This document shows positions 47,412 to 57,430 of a stretch of DNA of 64,000 nt, piece by piece. Numbering within the stretch: position 1 is the stretch's first letter; every line of letters begins with the position of its first letter. The position numbers and the translations under genes are program-made. The notes below the pieces were generated by a model that searched no databases, was not told where the DNA came from, and was given only the letters and a program-made list of their open reading frames with translations. The DNA is from Acidovorax soli (GTDB lineage Bacteria; Pseudomonadota; Gammaproteobacteria; Burkholderiales; Burkholderiaceae_C), in contig NZ_FNQJ01000009.1 in assembly GCF_900107605.1 (NCBI RefSeq), forward strand, positions 1-64,000. Direction: 5' to 3'.

Positions 47412-50363
47412 ATGCCCCTGATCACCCTCATTCTTCTCCCCTTCATCGGCAGCTTCCTTGCAGCGGTATTGCCCGCGAATGCCCGCAATACCGAGTCCAC
47501 CGTCGCGGGACTGATTGCACTGTTCTGCACGGTCCAGGCCGCGCTCTACTTTCCCCAGATCGCAGACGGCGGCGTGCTGCGCCAGGAGATCGAATGGCTG
47601 CCCGCGCTGGGCCTGAACCTGGTCATTCGCATGGATGGCTTTGCCTGGATGTTCTGCATGCTGGTGCTGGGCATCGGCACGCTGGTGGTGCTGTATGCGC
47701 GCTACTACATGTCGCCCGCCGATCCGGTGCCGCGCTTCTTCTCGTTTTTTCTGGCCTTCATGGGAGCAATGGCCGGCGTGGTGCTGGCGGGCAACATCAT
47801 CCAGCTGGCGTTCTTCTGGGAGCTGACCAGCCTGTTTTCGTTCCTGCTGATCGGCTACTGGCACCACCGGCGCGATGCACGGCGCGGGGCACGCATGGCG
47901 CTCACCGTGACCGGCACGGGCGGCCTGTGCATGCTGGGTGGCATGCTGGTCATCGGCCACATCGTGGGCAGCTATGACCTCGATCATGTGCTCGCCGCCG
48001 GCGCACAGGTGCGCAACCATCCGCTGTACCTCACGGCCCTCGTGCTGGTGCTGCTGGGCGCCTTCACCAAAAGCGCGCAGTTTCCGTTTCACTTCTGGCT
48101 GCCAAACGCCATGGCCGCACCCACACCCGTGTCGGCCTATCTGCACTCGGCCACCATGGTCAAGGCAGGCGTTTTTCTGCTGGCCCGCATGTGGCCCGTG
48201 ATGGGCGGCACCGAGCCCTGGTTCTGGCTGGTGGGCGGCGCCGGCCTGGCCACCCTTCTGGTGGGCGGCTATGCCGCGATGTTCCAGAACGATCTCAAGG
48301 GCCTGCTCGCCTATTCGACCATTTCGCACCTGGGACTCATCACCCTGCTGCTGGGCCTGAACAGCCCGCTGGCCGCTGTGGCCGCCGTCTTTCACATCAT
48401 GAACCACGCCACCTTCAAGGCGTCGCTGTTCATGGCCGCCGGCATCGTGGACCATGAGAGCGGCACGCGCGACATCCGGCGCCTGTCGGGCCTGCGCTCG
48501 ATGATGCCTGTCACCGCCACGCTGGCCATGGTGGCCAGCGCCGCGATGGCGGGTGTGCCACTGCTCAATGGCTTTCTGTCCAAGGAGATGTTCTTCGCCG
48601 AAACGGTGTTCCTGGACACGACACCGGTGGTTGGTGTCGTTCTGCCCATTGCCGCCACCCTGGCAGGCATGTTCAGCGTAGCCTATTCGCTGCGCTTCAC
48701 GGTGGATGTGTTCTGTGGCCCGCCAGCCACCGATCTGCCCCACACACCGCACGAGCCACCGCACTGGATGCGCGTCCCGGTCGAGCTGCTGGTGCTGATG
48801 TGCCTCGTGGTGGGCATGCTGCCCGCATGGTCTATTGGCCGCTTTCTGGATGCGGCGGCCCGGCCGGTGGTGGGTGGAGAGCTTCCCGCCTTCAGCCTGG
48901 CGGTGTGGCATGGCTTCAATACCCCGTTCATCATGAGCCTGCTGGCCCTGGTGGGCGGAATGGTGCTGTACCTGGCGCTGCGGGCACTGCGCGCCGCTGG
49001 CCAGGTCGATGCACCTCCCCTCATCCACCACATCCCGGGGCGCCGCCTGTTTGACGGTGCACTGGCCCTCATCACACAGATGGGCCGCAGCGGTCGGCGC
49101 CTTTTATCCACCCAGCGCCTGCAGTGGCAGATGCTGTGGCTGGTCTGCGCGGCGCTGGCTGCCGGCGCCATGCCACTGTGGAACCAGGGCTTGCAGCTGG
49201 GCCAGCGCAGCATGCTGCCGCTGTCGCCCGCGTTCGTGCTGCTCTGGGCCGTGGGCATGGTCTGCGCCGTGGCAGCCGCCTGGCAGGCCAAATACCACCG
49301 CCTGGCTGCGCTGACCCTGGCGGGTGGGGCGGGTCTTTGCACCTGCATCACCTTCCTGTGGTTCTCGGCGCCCGACCTGGCACTGACACAGATCGTGGTC
49401 GAGATCGTGACCACGGTGCTGATCCTGCTGGGCCTGCGCTGGCTGCCCAAGCGCGACGAGGCCCTGCGCATCGCCACCTCTGCCGAGCAGGCGACCACCC
49501 GGTGGCGCCGCCTGCGCGACATGGTGCTGGCACTGGCCGCCGGCGGCGGCATGGCCTGGCTAGCCTTTGCCATGATAAGCCGGCCATTTCCCGACAGCAC
49601 ATCCACCTTCTTCCTGGAAAACGCCCTGACGCAGGGCGGTGGCACCAACGTGGTCAACGTGATGCTGGTGGATTTCCGCGGCTTCGACACCTTTGGCGAA
49701 ATCGTGGTGCTGGGGGTGGTGGCCCTCACGGTGTATGCCCTGCTGCGGCGCTTTCGCCCCGCGCGCGAAACCATGGACCTGCCCGAACAGCAGCGCAACA
49801 TGCCGGCCGACCTGCAGACCGACCTGCTCAACCCGCGCCATGCCGCCGACACCGCCGTGGGCTACCTGATGGTGCCTGCCGTGCTGGTGCGCCTCTTGCT
49901 GCCCTTTGCCACCGTGGTGGCGTTCTACCTGTTCATGCGCGGGCACAACGAGCCCGGCGGCGGATTCGTGGCGGGGCTGGTGTTCTCGGTCGCGCTGCTG
50001 CTGCAGTACATCGTCTCGGGCACCGCGTGGGTCGAAGCCCACCTGCCTCTGTACCCGCGCCGCTGGATCGGCAACGGACTGCTGTTCGCCCTGGGCACGG
50101 GGCTCGGGGCGATCGTGGTGGGCTATCCATTCCTCACCAGCCACACCTTTCACCTGAACCTGCCGCTGCTGGGCGACATCCATGTGGCCAGCGCCATGTT
50201 CTTTGACATGGGCGTGTTCACGCTCGTGGTGGGGTCCTCCCTGCTGATCCTCACGGCCATTGCCCACCAGTCGGTGCGTGGCCACCGCTACCACGCGCGC
50301 CTGGCCGAAGAAGCAGCGCTGCAAGAGGCCGCCCGGGAAACCCCACTGGAGACCACCCGCTGA
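47412..50363 (+). CDS. mrpA: Mrp/Pha cation:proton antiporter subunit A+B (PhaAB)
   Basis: A 983-residue multi-pass protein. The first ~750 residues are MrpA (NuoL-like antiporter), with the KSAQFPFHFWLPNAMAAPTPV and YLHSATMVKAGVFLLARMWP regions and conserved charged residues. The C-terminal part is a fused MrpB-like domain (FLFMRGHNEPGGGFVAGLVF). It forms the antiporter complex with subunits C-G to export Na+ or K+ in exchange for H+. It is the first gene of a six-gene operon; the mrpC start overlaps its stop. Confidence 0.94.
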   Translation: MPLITLILLPFIGSFLAAVLPANARNTESTVAGLIALFCTVQAALYFPQIADGGVLRQEIEWLPALGLNLVIRMDGFAWMFCMLVLGIGTLVVLYARYYMSPADPVPRFFSFFLAFMGAMAGVVLAGNIIQLAFFWELTSLFSFLLIGYWHHRRDARRGARMALTVTGTGGLCMLGGMLVIGHIVGSYDLDHVLAAGAQVRNHPLYLTALVLVLLGAFTKSAQFPFHFWLPNAMAAPTPVSAYLHSATMVKAGVFLLARMWPVMGGTEPWFWLVGGAGLATLLVGGYAAMFQNDLKGLLAYSTISHLGLITLLLGLNSPLAAVAAVFHIMNHATFKASLFMAAGIVDHESGTRDIRRLSGLRSMMPVTATLAMVASAAMAGVPLLNGFLSKEMFFAETVFLDTTPVVGVVLPIAATLAGMFSVAYSLRFTVDVFCGPPATDLPHTPHEPPHWMRVPVELLVLMCLVVGMLPAWSIGRFLDAAARPVVGGELPAFSLAVWHGFNTPFIMSLLALVGGMVLYLALRALRAAGQVDAPPLIHHIPGRRLFDGALALITQMGRSGRRLLSTQRLQWQMLWLVCAALAAGAMPLWNQGLQLGQRSMLPLSPAFVLLWAVGMVCAVAAAWQAKYHRLAALTLAGGAGLCTCITFLWFSAPDLALTQIVVEIVTTVLILLGLRWLPKRDEALRIATSAEQATTRWRRLRDMVLALAAGGGMAWLAFAMISRPFPDSTSTFFLENALTQGGGTNVVNVMLVDFRGFDTFGEIVVLGVVALTVYALLRRFRPARETMDLPEQQRNMPADLQTDLLNPRHAADTAVGYLMVPAVLVRLLLPFATVVAFYLFMRGHNEPGGGFVAGLVFSVALLLQYIVSGTAWVEAHLPLYPRRWIGNGLLFALGTGLGAIVVGYPFLTSHTFHLNLPLLGDIHVASAMFFDMGVFTLVVGSSLLILTAIAHQSVRGHRYHARLAEEAALQEAARETPLETTR

Positions 50364-50728
50364 TGGAAATCGTTCTGATCATCGCCATCGGCGTACTCAC
50401 GGGCTCGGGCGTCTGGCTGCTGCTGCGCCCGCGCACCTTCCAGGTCATCATGGGGCTGTCGCTGCTGTCCTATGCCGTCAACCTGTTCATCTTCAGCATG
50501 GGCCGCCTGGGCCTGGCGATCGACAAGGAGCCCGTGCTGCGCGCTGGCGTGCCGCAGGATCTGGCCCACTACGCCGACCCCATGCCGCAGGCGCTGGTGC
50601 TGACGGCCATCGTGATCGGCTTTGCCATGACGGCCCTGTTCCTGGTGGTGCTGCTGGCATCGCGCGGCATGTCGGGCACCGACCATGTGGACGGCAGCAG
50701 GGCGCGCGACGTGCAGGAGATGCCATGA
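50363..50728 (+). CDS. mrpC: Mrp/Pha antiporter subunit C
   Basis: A 121-residue NuoK-like membrane subunit with three helices (GVWLLLRPRTFQVIMGLSLL, then NLFIFSMGRLG, then ALVLTAIVIGFAMTALFLVV). It starts at the last base of the mrpA stop. A 22-codon ORF begins inside its stop codon and ends in the mrpD start. Confidence 0.94.
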   Translation: MEIVLIIAIGVLTGSGVWLLLRPRTFQVIMGLSLLSYAVNLFIFSMGRLGLAIDKEPVLRAGVPQDLAHYADPMPQALVLTAIVIGFAMTALFLVVLLASRGMSGTDHVDGSRARDVQEMP

Positions 50729-50793
50729 GCTGCCTGCTGCACCCCCAAGCCATGCCCACGCCGCAGCGCTGCGCACCAGGGGCCATCCCATGA
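50725..50793 (+). CDS. 22-codon bridging ORF between mrpC and mrpD
   Basis: ATG at 50725 overlaps the mrpC stop (ATGA), and the TGA at 50791-50793 overlaps the mrpD ATG (ATGA). The peptide, MSCLLHPQAM followed by PTPQRCAPGA and IP, has no recognisable motif. It may carry ribosomes from mrpC to mrpD. Confidence 0.45.
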   Translation: MSCLLHPQAMPTPQRCAPGAIP

Positions 50794-52523
50794 ATGCCGG
50801 CCTGACCGCGCTGGTCGAGCAGGCGACCTCGGCACTGATGCCGCACCTGATACTCGCCCCCATCGCCCTGCCCCTGCTCACGGCCGCGCTCATGCTGCTG
50901 CTGCGCGAGGAGCAGCAGCGCCTGAAACTGGTTCTCAACATGCTGTCCACCGCGCTGGGGCTGCTGGTGGCCCTGGCCCTGCTGCTGTGGTCCAACCAGC
51001 CCGGCGCCACCAGCGGCATGGGCGTGTACCTGGCGGCCAACTGGCAGGCACCGTTTGGCATCGTGCTGGCCCTGGACCGCCTCTCGGCCATGATGCTGGT
51101 GCTGACCAGCCTGGTCGCGCTGGCCTCCATCGTGTTTGCGGGGGCCCGTTGGCACCGCGCGGGGGTGCATTTTCATCCCTTGTTCCAGTTCCAGCTCATG
51201 GGGCTGGCGGGCGCCTTTCTCACGGCCGACCTGTTCAACCTGTTCGTATTCTTCGAGATCATGCTGGCCGCGTCCTACGGTCTGCTGCTGCACGGCTCGG
51301 GCCGGCCGCGCGTGCAGGCGGGGCTGCACTACATCGCCATCAACCTGGCGGCGTCCTCGCTGTTCCTGGTGGGCGTGTCGATGCTGTATGGCATCACCGG
51401 CACGCTGAACATGGCCGACCTGGCGCAGACCATTCCGCTGGTGGCCGCCGCCGACCGCGGCCTGCTGCATACGGCGGCAGCCATCCTGGCCACGGCCTTT
51501 CTCATCAAGGCAGCGGTGTGGCCGCTCAACTTCTGGCTGGTGCCGGCCTACAGCGCCGCCACGGCCCCCGTGGGCGCCTTGTTTGCGCTGATGACCAAGG
51601 TGGGCATCTACACCATCCTGCGGCTGTGGACCTTGCTGTTCAGCAGCGAGGCCGGTGCCTCGGCGCTGTTCGGCAGCCTGTGGCTGATCGCCGGCGGCAT
51701 GCTGACCATGGCCTTTGGCGCGGTGGGCATGCTGGGTTCGCAGCGGTTGTCGCACCTGGCCGGATTTGCCGCCATCCTGTCGTCCGGCACCCTGCTGGCG
51801 GCGGCAGGCTTTGGCCAGAACCTGCTCACCGCCGGGCTGCTGTATTACCTGCCCAGTTCCACGCTGGCCGTCGCAGCCCTGTTCCTCACCGCCGACCTCA
51901 TCGACCGCTGGCGCAACGACGGTGCCAGCTACGCGCCATTCGAGCAGGCCGACAACGCGCCCTTCCTCAACGCCGAGCTCGTTCCCACCGAAGGCCTGAA
52001 CCTCGACGCGGACGAAGAAGTGCTCATCGGTCGCGTGATCCCTGCTGCCGCCGCCCTGCTGGGCCTGGCGTTTCTGGTCTGCACACTGGTCATTGCCGGC
52101 CTGCCGCCGCTGTCGGGGTTTGTCGGCAAGGTCGCCATGCTCAGCGCCCTGCTCAATCCGCTGGGCCTGGGCTCTTCGGCCGGCACCCAGCCAGGCGGGC
52201 CGGGGTGGGCGCTGTTTGCCCTGATGGTCGCCACCGGCCTGCTGGCGCTGATTGCCCTCACCCGGGCCGGCATCCGCCATTTCTGGGCCACCCATGACCG
52301 CGTTGCACCGCAGCTGCGCGTGCTGGAGGGCCTGCCCATCGCCGCCCTGCTGGCGCTGTGCATTGCCCTGACCGTGCTGGCCGCCCCCGTGATGCGTTTC
52401 ACCCAGGCCACGGCCGATGCCCTGCATTCACCAGGCACCTACATCCGCGCCGTGATGCAGGCAAAGCCCATTCCCGGCCCCACCACACCAGGCAATGCCG
52501 CGGTACCCCAGGAGGCCCCATGA
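50790..52523 (+). CDS. mrpD: Mrp/Pha antiporter subunit D
   Basis: A 577-residue NuoN/M-like membrane subunit. ASIVFAGARWHRAG, FLTADLFNLFVFFEIMLAASYG, IKAAVWPLNFWLVPAYSAATAP and the KVGIYTILR helix carry the conserved charged residues of proton-conducting antiporters. ATG at 50790 overlaps the stop of the bridging ORF. A loop with several acidic residues (about 385-415) is longer than in many MrpD proteins. Confidence 0.94.
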   Translation: MNAGLTALVEQATSALMPHLILAPIALPLLTAALMLLLREEQQRLKLVLNMLSTALGLLVALALLLWSNQPGATSGMGVYLAANWQAPFGIVLALDRLSAMMLVLTSLVALASIVFAGARWHRAGVHFHPLFQFQLMGLAGAFLTADLFNLFVFFEIMLAASYGLLLHGSGRPRVQAGLHYIAINLAASSLFLVGVSMLYGITGTLNMADLAQTIPLVAAADRGLLHTAAAILATAFLIKAAVWPLNFWLVPAYSAATAPVGALFALMTKVGIYTILRLWTLLFSSEAGASALFGSLWLIAGGMLTMAFGAVGMLGSQRLSHLAGFAAILSSGTLLAAAGFGQNLLTAGLLYYLPSSTLAVAALFLTADLIDRWRNDGASYAPFEQADNAPFLNAELVPTEGLNLDADEEVLIGRVIPAAAALLGLAFLVCTLVIAGLPPLSGFVGKVAMLSALLNPLGLGSSAGTQPGGPGWALFALMVATGLLALIALTRAGIRHFWATHDRVAPQLRVLEGLPIAALLALCIALTVLAAPVMRFTQATADALHSPGTYIRAVMQAKPIPGPTTPGNAAVPQEAP

Positions 52524-53008
52524 AACGCCTGCTGCCCGCCCCCCTGCTGTCGACCGCGCTGTTCGTGCTGTGGCTGCTGCTCAACCAGTCGCTCAGCCCC
52601 GGCAACCTGCTGCTGGCACTGCTGGTGGCGTGGCTGATACCCCTGCTCACGCGCGGACTGCGGCCACTGCCGGTGCGCATTCGCCGCCCCGGCACCGTGC
52701 TGCGGCTGGGCCTGACGGTGGTGGCCGACACGGTCGCATCCAACCTGTCCGTGGCGCGGCTGCTGCTTTCTCCCGGGCGACCACGGCATGGTGCCGACTT
52801 CGTGCTCATTCCCCTGGAATTGCGCGACCCCAATGCGCTGGCCGTGCTGGCCATGATCGTCTGCATCACGCCCGGTACCGCCTGGGCCGAGCTCTCGCTG
52901 GACGGCTCCATGCTCATGCTGCATGCCCTGGAGGTGGATGATCCCCAGACCCTGATCGACCACGTCAAGCAGTGCTACGAGCGGCCGCTGATGGAGATTT
53001 TTGAATGA
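52520..53008 (+). CDS. mrpE: Mrp/Pha antiporter subunit E
   Basis: A 162-residue subunit with two N-terminal helices and a cytoplasmic domain (PGRPRHGADFVLIPLELRD, VCITPGTAWAEL). It overlaps mrpD and mrpF by ATGA, and a CAGGAGG ribosome site precedes the start. It completes assembly of the antiporter. Confidence 0.94.
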   Translation: MKRLLPAPLLSTALFVLWLLLNQSLSPGNLLLALLVAWLIPLLTRGLRPLPVRIRRPGTVLRLGLTVVADTVASNLSVARLLLSPGRPRHGADFVLIPLELRDPNALAVLAMIVCITPGTAWAELSLDGSMLMLHALEVDDPQTLIDHVKQCYERPLMEIFE

Positions 53009-53286
53009 CCCACCCTGTTCTTTCGTGGGCCCTGCCCATTGCCCTGTGCATGCTGGTGCTGGCCATGGTGCTCGCCCTGGTGCGGCTGCTCAAGGGTCCG
53101 TCGGCGCAAGACCGCGTGCTGGCGCTCGACTGCATGTACCTCAACGGCATGCTGCTGGCGCTGGTGCTGGGCGTTCTCTATGGCAGCAGCACCTATTTCG
53201 AGGGGGCGCTGCTGATCGCGCTGTTCAGCTTCGTGGGCACGACGGCCATGGCCAAATTTCTGCTGCGCGGCGAGGTGATCGAATGA
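53005..53286 (+). CDS. mrpF: Mrp/Pha antiporter subunit F
   Basis: A 93-residue three-helix subunit. ALVRLLKGPSAQDRVLALDCM is the family signature in the cytoplasmic loop. It overlaps mrpE and mrpG by ATGA. Confidence 0.95.
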   Translation: MTHPVLSWALPIALCMLVLAMVLALVRLLKGPSAQDRVLALDCMYLNGMLLALVLGVLYGSSTYFEGALLIALFSFVGTTAMAKFLLRGEVIE

Positions 53287-53654
53287 CCGAAGCCGCGCTG
53301 CCGCTGTGGGCAGAAATCATCATCGCGGTGCTGTTGCTGGCGGGCTCGGCGATTGCGCTGCTGGGCTCCTGGGGCTTGCTGCGCCTCAAGACCTATTTCG
53401 AGCGCGTGCATGCGCCGTCCATCATTGCCACCATGGGCTGCTGGTGCGTCATGCACGGCACCATCGTGTATTTTTCGCTGCAGGGGCAAGGCCTGGCGCT
53501 GCACTCCCTGTTGATCGCGCTGTTCGTGGCCATCACGGTGCCCGTGACCAACATCTTCCTCATGCGCGCGGCCTTGTTCCGTGCACGGCGCGCGGGCAAC
53601 GATGCGCCTCCCAGCCTGAGCCGCAGCACGGGTTCGCAGGAACGCGATTCGTGA
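53283..53654 (+). CDS. mrpG: Mrp/Pha antiporter subunit G
   Basis: A 123-residue three-helix subunit. LLGSWGLLRLKTYFERVHAP is the conserved region of MrpG/PhaG. It ends the six-gene antiporter operon; a dispersed palindromic element lies just downstream. Confidence 0.94.
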   Translation: MTEAALPLWAEIIIAVLLLAGSAIALLGSWGLLRLKTYFERVHAPSIIATMGCWCVMHGTIVYFSLQGQGLALHSLLIALFVAITVPVTNIFLMRAALFRARRAGNDAPPSLSRSTGSQERDS

Positions 53655-53692
53655 AGGGCCCATATCGCCCGAAGTGCCGCCAATTACGCCTT

Positions 53693-53745
53693 GATCGATA
53701 GCTGCCAGCGCTTTACCCATATGCCCTGGCAGCCTATTTCACCTT
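53693..53745. repeat. Dispersed palindromic element downstream of mrpG
   Basis: GATAGCTGCCAGCGC opens the element, and GCTGCCAG (53701-53708) pairs with CTGGCAGC (53726-53733) around a 17-base loop. It lies between convergent genes and could help to end transcription. Confidence 0.6.
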
Positions 53746-53753
53746 AATCCTGC

Positions 53754-56700
53754 TCACGCAGTACCAAACCCGCCGCCTCCGGGGGTGTGGATCTCGAACA
53801 CATCGCCCGGCTGCATCTCGGCCTGGCCGATGTGGTCGAGCAGTTCGACCCGTCCACTGGCGCGCACCACCTTGTTGATGCCGGGCGCGCCGACCTTGCC
53901 ACCGGCCATGCCAAACGCCCCGTGGTGGCGCCCGTTCGACAGGATACTGGCCGTCATCGGCTCCAGAAAACGGATGCGCCGCACCCCACCGTTGCCCCCC
54001 GCCCAGCGGCCGCCGCCACCCGAGTTGGCACGGATGGCATAGCTTTCCAGTCGTACCGGAAAGCGGAATTCGAGGATTTCCGGATCGGTCAGGCGCGAAT
54101 TGGTCATGTGCGTCTGCACCACGCTCGTGCCACCAAAGCCGCCCACCAGGGCACCCGCGTCATCGAACACGCCGCCTGCACCACTGCCGCCGGAAATGGT
54201 CTCGTAGTACTGGTAGCGCGCGTTGCCGAAGGTGAAGTTGTTCATGGTGCACTGGCTGCCCGCCATCACACCCAGCGCCCCCAGCAAGGCATTGGTGATG
54301 CAGGTGGAGGTCTCCACATTGCCCGCCACCACCGAGGCCGGCGGGTGGGGGTTGAGCATGCTGCCGGGCGGAATGACGACGTTGAGCGGCTTCAGGCAGC
54401 CCGCGTTCAGCGGGATGTCGTCGTCCACCAGCATGCGAAACACATACAGCACCGCAGCCATGCACACCGCCGTGGGCGCGTTGAAGTTGTTGGTCTGCTG
54501 CGGGCTGGTGCCGGTGAAGTCGATGGTGGCGCTGCGGTTGTGTGCGTCCACCTTCACGGCCACGCTGATCTGCGCGCCGTTGTCGAGCGGCAAGGTGAAC
54601 GCGCCATCCTTCAACCGCGTGATCACGCGGCGCACGGATTCTTCGGCGTTGTCCTGCACATGGCGCATGTAGGCCTGCACCACGTCCAGGCCGAACTCGC
54701 CCACCATGCGGCGCAGCTCCTGCTGGCCTTTTTCGTTGGCCGCGATCTGCGCACGCAAATCGGCCATGTTCTGCTGCGGGTTGCGGCTCGGGTACTCACC
54801 GCTTTGCAGCAGCGCAATCATTTCCGCCTCGCGCAGCACGCCGCGCTCCACCAGCTTCACGTTGTTGATCTGCACGCCCTCTTCCTCGATGCGCGTGGAA
54901 AACGGCGGCATGGAACCAGGGGTGGTGCCGCCCACATCGGCATGGTGCCCACGGCTGCCCACATAGAACCTGGGCGTGGCTTCATCGGCGATGTAGACCG
55001 GCGTGATGACCGTGATATCCGGCAGGTGCGTGCCGCCGTGGTAGGGATCGTTGAGCACGAACACGTCGCCGGGCTGCATCTTGCCCGCGCCGGATTGCAA
55101 GTCCGTTCCGGCCTGGCGGATCACCGTCTGGATGCTCTCGCCCATGGACCCGAGGTGCACCGGCATGTGCGGCGCATTGGCGATCAGGTGGCCCGCTGCG
55201 TCGAACAGCGCACAGCTGAAATCGAGACGCTCTTTGATGTTGACCGAGTAGGCCGTGTTCTGCAACTGCAGCCCCATCTGCTCGGCGATGTTCATGAACA
55301 GGTTGTTGAAGACTTCGAGCAGCACCGGGTCCACCGTGGTGCCCACGGCATGATGCGCGGCACGGGCCACGCGGCGCTTGAGCAGCAGGTGATCCAGCTC
55401 GGTCAGCTCGGCCTCCCAGCCGGGCTCGACGATGGTTGTCGCGTTCTTCTCGGCAATGATGGCCGGGCCGGGGACCACATCACCGGGGCGCAAATCCTCG
55501 CGTACCACCAGCGCGGCGTCGTGCCACGCGGCCACGCCGTCGATGCCACCGGTGTACATGCGCACGGTGCTGCGGCGCGGCACCGTGCGCGCGGGTTGCA
55601 GCGCGTGGCGCGGCTCCACAGGCGCATCGCCGGGCACCACGGCCTCGACCGAGACAGCCTCCACCACCAGGCCCTTGCCCTGCATGAGGAAGGCAAAGCG
55701 CTGGCGGTAGGCGGCCTCGAACGTGGCGGTGATCTCGGCCATGGGGCCAAACGGCACGATGAGCGCGGAATCGCTGCCCTCGTAGCGCACATGCACGCGC
55801 CGGTGCACCACGGCTGTGCCGCTGCCCGACTGCTGGCGCTCCAGCTCGGTGCACGCGATGGTGGCCAGTTGCTCCAGCGTGGCGGCAATGCCCGCCAGCG
55901 CCTCGGGCCCCAGCTTGGTTTCCACCGCCTGCTCGCGGATCACATTCTGGTCAGCCAGGCCCATGCCGTAGGCGCTGAGCACGCCCGCCAGCGGGTGCAC
56001 CAGCACGCGCGCCATGCCCAGCGCATCGGCCACCAGGCAGGCATGCTGGCCGCCCGCGCCGCCAAAGCACTGCAGGGTGTAGCGCGTCACGTCGTAGCCG
56101 CGCGCCACGCTGATCTTCTTGATGGCATTGGCCATCTGCTGCACGGCGATCTGGATGAAGCCGTGGGCCACATCCTCGGCACTGCGGCCTGTCTGCTGCG
56201 CCAGCGCGCCAAACTTCTGCACCACGGTATCGCCATCCAGCGCCTCGTTGGCCGAGTGGCCAAAAACTTTCGGAAAATGCGCGGGCTGGATCTTGCCGAC
56301 CATCACGTTCGCATCGGTCACGGCCAGCGGCCCGCCCCGGCGGTAGCTGGCGGGGCCGGGGTTGGCGCCCGCACTCTCGGGGCCGACGCGAAAACGGGCG
56401 CCGTCAAAACCCAGGATGGAGCCCCCACCCGCTGCCACGGTATGGATGCTCATCATGGGCGCGCGCATGCGCACGCCGGCGACCTGCGTTTCGAACTCGT
56501 GCTCGAACGCGCCCGCATAGTGGCTCACATCGGTGCTGGTACCGCCCATGTCAAAGCCGATGACCTTGTCGTGGCCCGCCAAGCCTGCGGTGCGTGCCAT
56601 GCCGACGATGCCACCCGCGGGGCCCGACAGGATCGCGTCCTTGCCCTGAAAACGGTGCGCATCCGTCAGCCCCCCCGACGACTGCATGAAAAACAGCGGC

Positions 56701-57416
56701 ACACCCGGCATTTCTCCCGCCACCTGGTCCACATAGCGGCGCAGGATGGGCGAAAGGTAGGCATCGACCACGGTGGTGTCGCCCCGGCTCACGAACTTCA
56801 TCATGGGGCTGGTGGCGTGCGATGTGCTGATCTGCGTGAACCCCGCCTGCTCGGCCAGGCGGGCGGCTGCCTGCTCGTGGGCGGTGTAGCGCCAGCCGTG
56901 CATGAACACGATGGCTACGCTGCGCAGGCCCGCGTCGTAGGCGGCCCACAGGCGCTCTTTCAGATGCGCCTCGTCCAGCGGCTCGATCATCTCGCCGTGT
57001 GCGCCCACACGCTCCTGCGCCTCGATCACGCGGCTGTACAGCAGTTCGGGCAGCACGATGCGGCGATCAAACAGGCGTGGTCGATTCTGGTAGGCAATGC
57101 GCAGCGCATCCTTGAAGCCCTTGGTGGTGATGAGCAGCGTGGGCTCGCCCTTGCGCTCCAGCAGTGCGTTGGTGGCCACCGTGGTGCCCATCTTCACGCA
57201 CTCCACCAGTTCGGGCGTCACCGCCTCGCCGGACTTCAAACCCAGCAGGTGGCGAATGCCCGCCACGGCGGCGTCCTTGTACTGCTCGGGGCTCTCGGAC
57301 AGCAGCTTGTGCGTGACCAGGCTGCCATCGGGGCGCTTGCCCACCACGTCGGTGAAGGTGCCACCCCGGTCAATCCAGAACTGCCAGCGGGGTGCGAAAG
57401 AGGGTTGAAGGGACAT
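53754..57416 (-). CDS. oplAH: 5-oxoprolinase (HyuA-HyuB fusion)
   Basis: A 1220-residue ATP-dependent 5-oxoprolinase that opens pyroglutamate to glutamate. The N-terminal HyuA half starts with IDRGGTFTDVVGKRPDG and has the ATPase motif DMGGTSTDVSHY; the HyuB half (from about residue 690) begins with NNLFMNIAEQMGLQLQNTAYS and includes NDPYHGGTHLPDITV. The length and order match the eukaryotic-type full-length enzyme, not separate HyuA and HyuB. It is divergent from the TRAP transporter genes, which may import its substrate. Confidence 0.92.
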   Translation of the reverse strand: MSLQPSFAPRWQFWIDRGGTFTDVVGKRPDGSLVTHKLLSESPEQYKDAAVAGIRHLLGLKSGEAVTPELVECVKMGTTVATNALLERKGEPTLLITTKGFKDALRIAYQNRPRLFDRRIVLPELLYSRVIEAQERVGAHGEMIEPLDEAHLKERLWAAYDAGLRSVAIVFMHGWRYTAHEQAAARLAEQAGFTQISTSHATSPMMKFVSRGDTTVVDAYLSPILRRYVDQVAGEMPGVPLFFMQSSGGLTDAHRFQGKDAILSGPAGGIVGMARTAGLAGHDKVIGFDMGGTSTDVSHYAGAFEHEFETQVAGVRMRAPMMSIHTVAAGGGSILGFDGARFRVGPESAGANPGPASYRRGGPLAVTDANVMVGKIQPAHFPKVFGHSANEALDGDTVVQKFGALAQQTGRSAEDVAHGFIQIAVQQMANAIKKISVARGYDVTRYTLQCFGGAGGQHACLVADALGMARVLVHPLAGVLSAYGMGLADQNVIREQAVETKLGPEALAGIAATLEQLATIACTELERQQSGSGTAVVHRRVHVRYEGSDSALIVPFGPMAEITATFEAAYRQRFAFLMQGKGLVVEAVSVEAVVPGDAPVEPRHALQPARTVPRRSTVRMYTGGIDGVAAWHDAALVVREDLRPGDVVPGPAIIAEKNATTIVEPGWEAELTELDHLLLKRRVARAAHHAVGTTVDPVLLEVFNNLFMNIAEQMGLQLQNTAYSVNIKERLDFSCALFDAAGHLIANAPHMPVHLGSMGESIQTVIRQAGTDLQSGAGKMQPGDVFVLNDPYHGGTHLPDITVITPVYIADEATPRFYVGSRGHHADVGGTTPGSMPPFSTRIEEEGVQINNVKLVERGVLREAEMIALLQSGEYPSRNPQQNMADLRAQIAANEKGQQELRRMVGEFGLDVVQAYMRHVQDNAEESVRRVITRLKDGAFTLPLDNGAQISVAVKVDAHNRSATIDFTGTSPQQTNNFNAPTAVCMAAVLYVFRMLVDDDIPLNAGCLKPLNVVIPPGSMLNPHPPASVVAGNVETSTCITNALLGALGVMAGSQCTMNNFTFGNARYQYYETISGGSGAGGVFDDAGALVGGFGGTSVVQTHMTNSRLTDPEILEFRFPVRLESYAIRANSGGGGRWAGGNGGVRRIRFLEPMTASILSNGRHHGAFGMAGGKVGAPGINKVVRASGRVELLDHIGQAEMQPGDVFEIHTPGGGGFGTA

Positions 57417-57430
57417 TTTTTTCTACTCAA

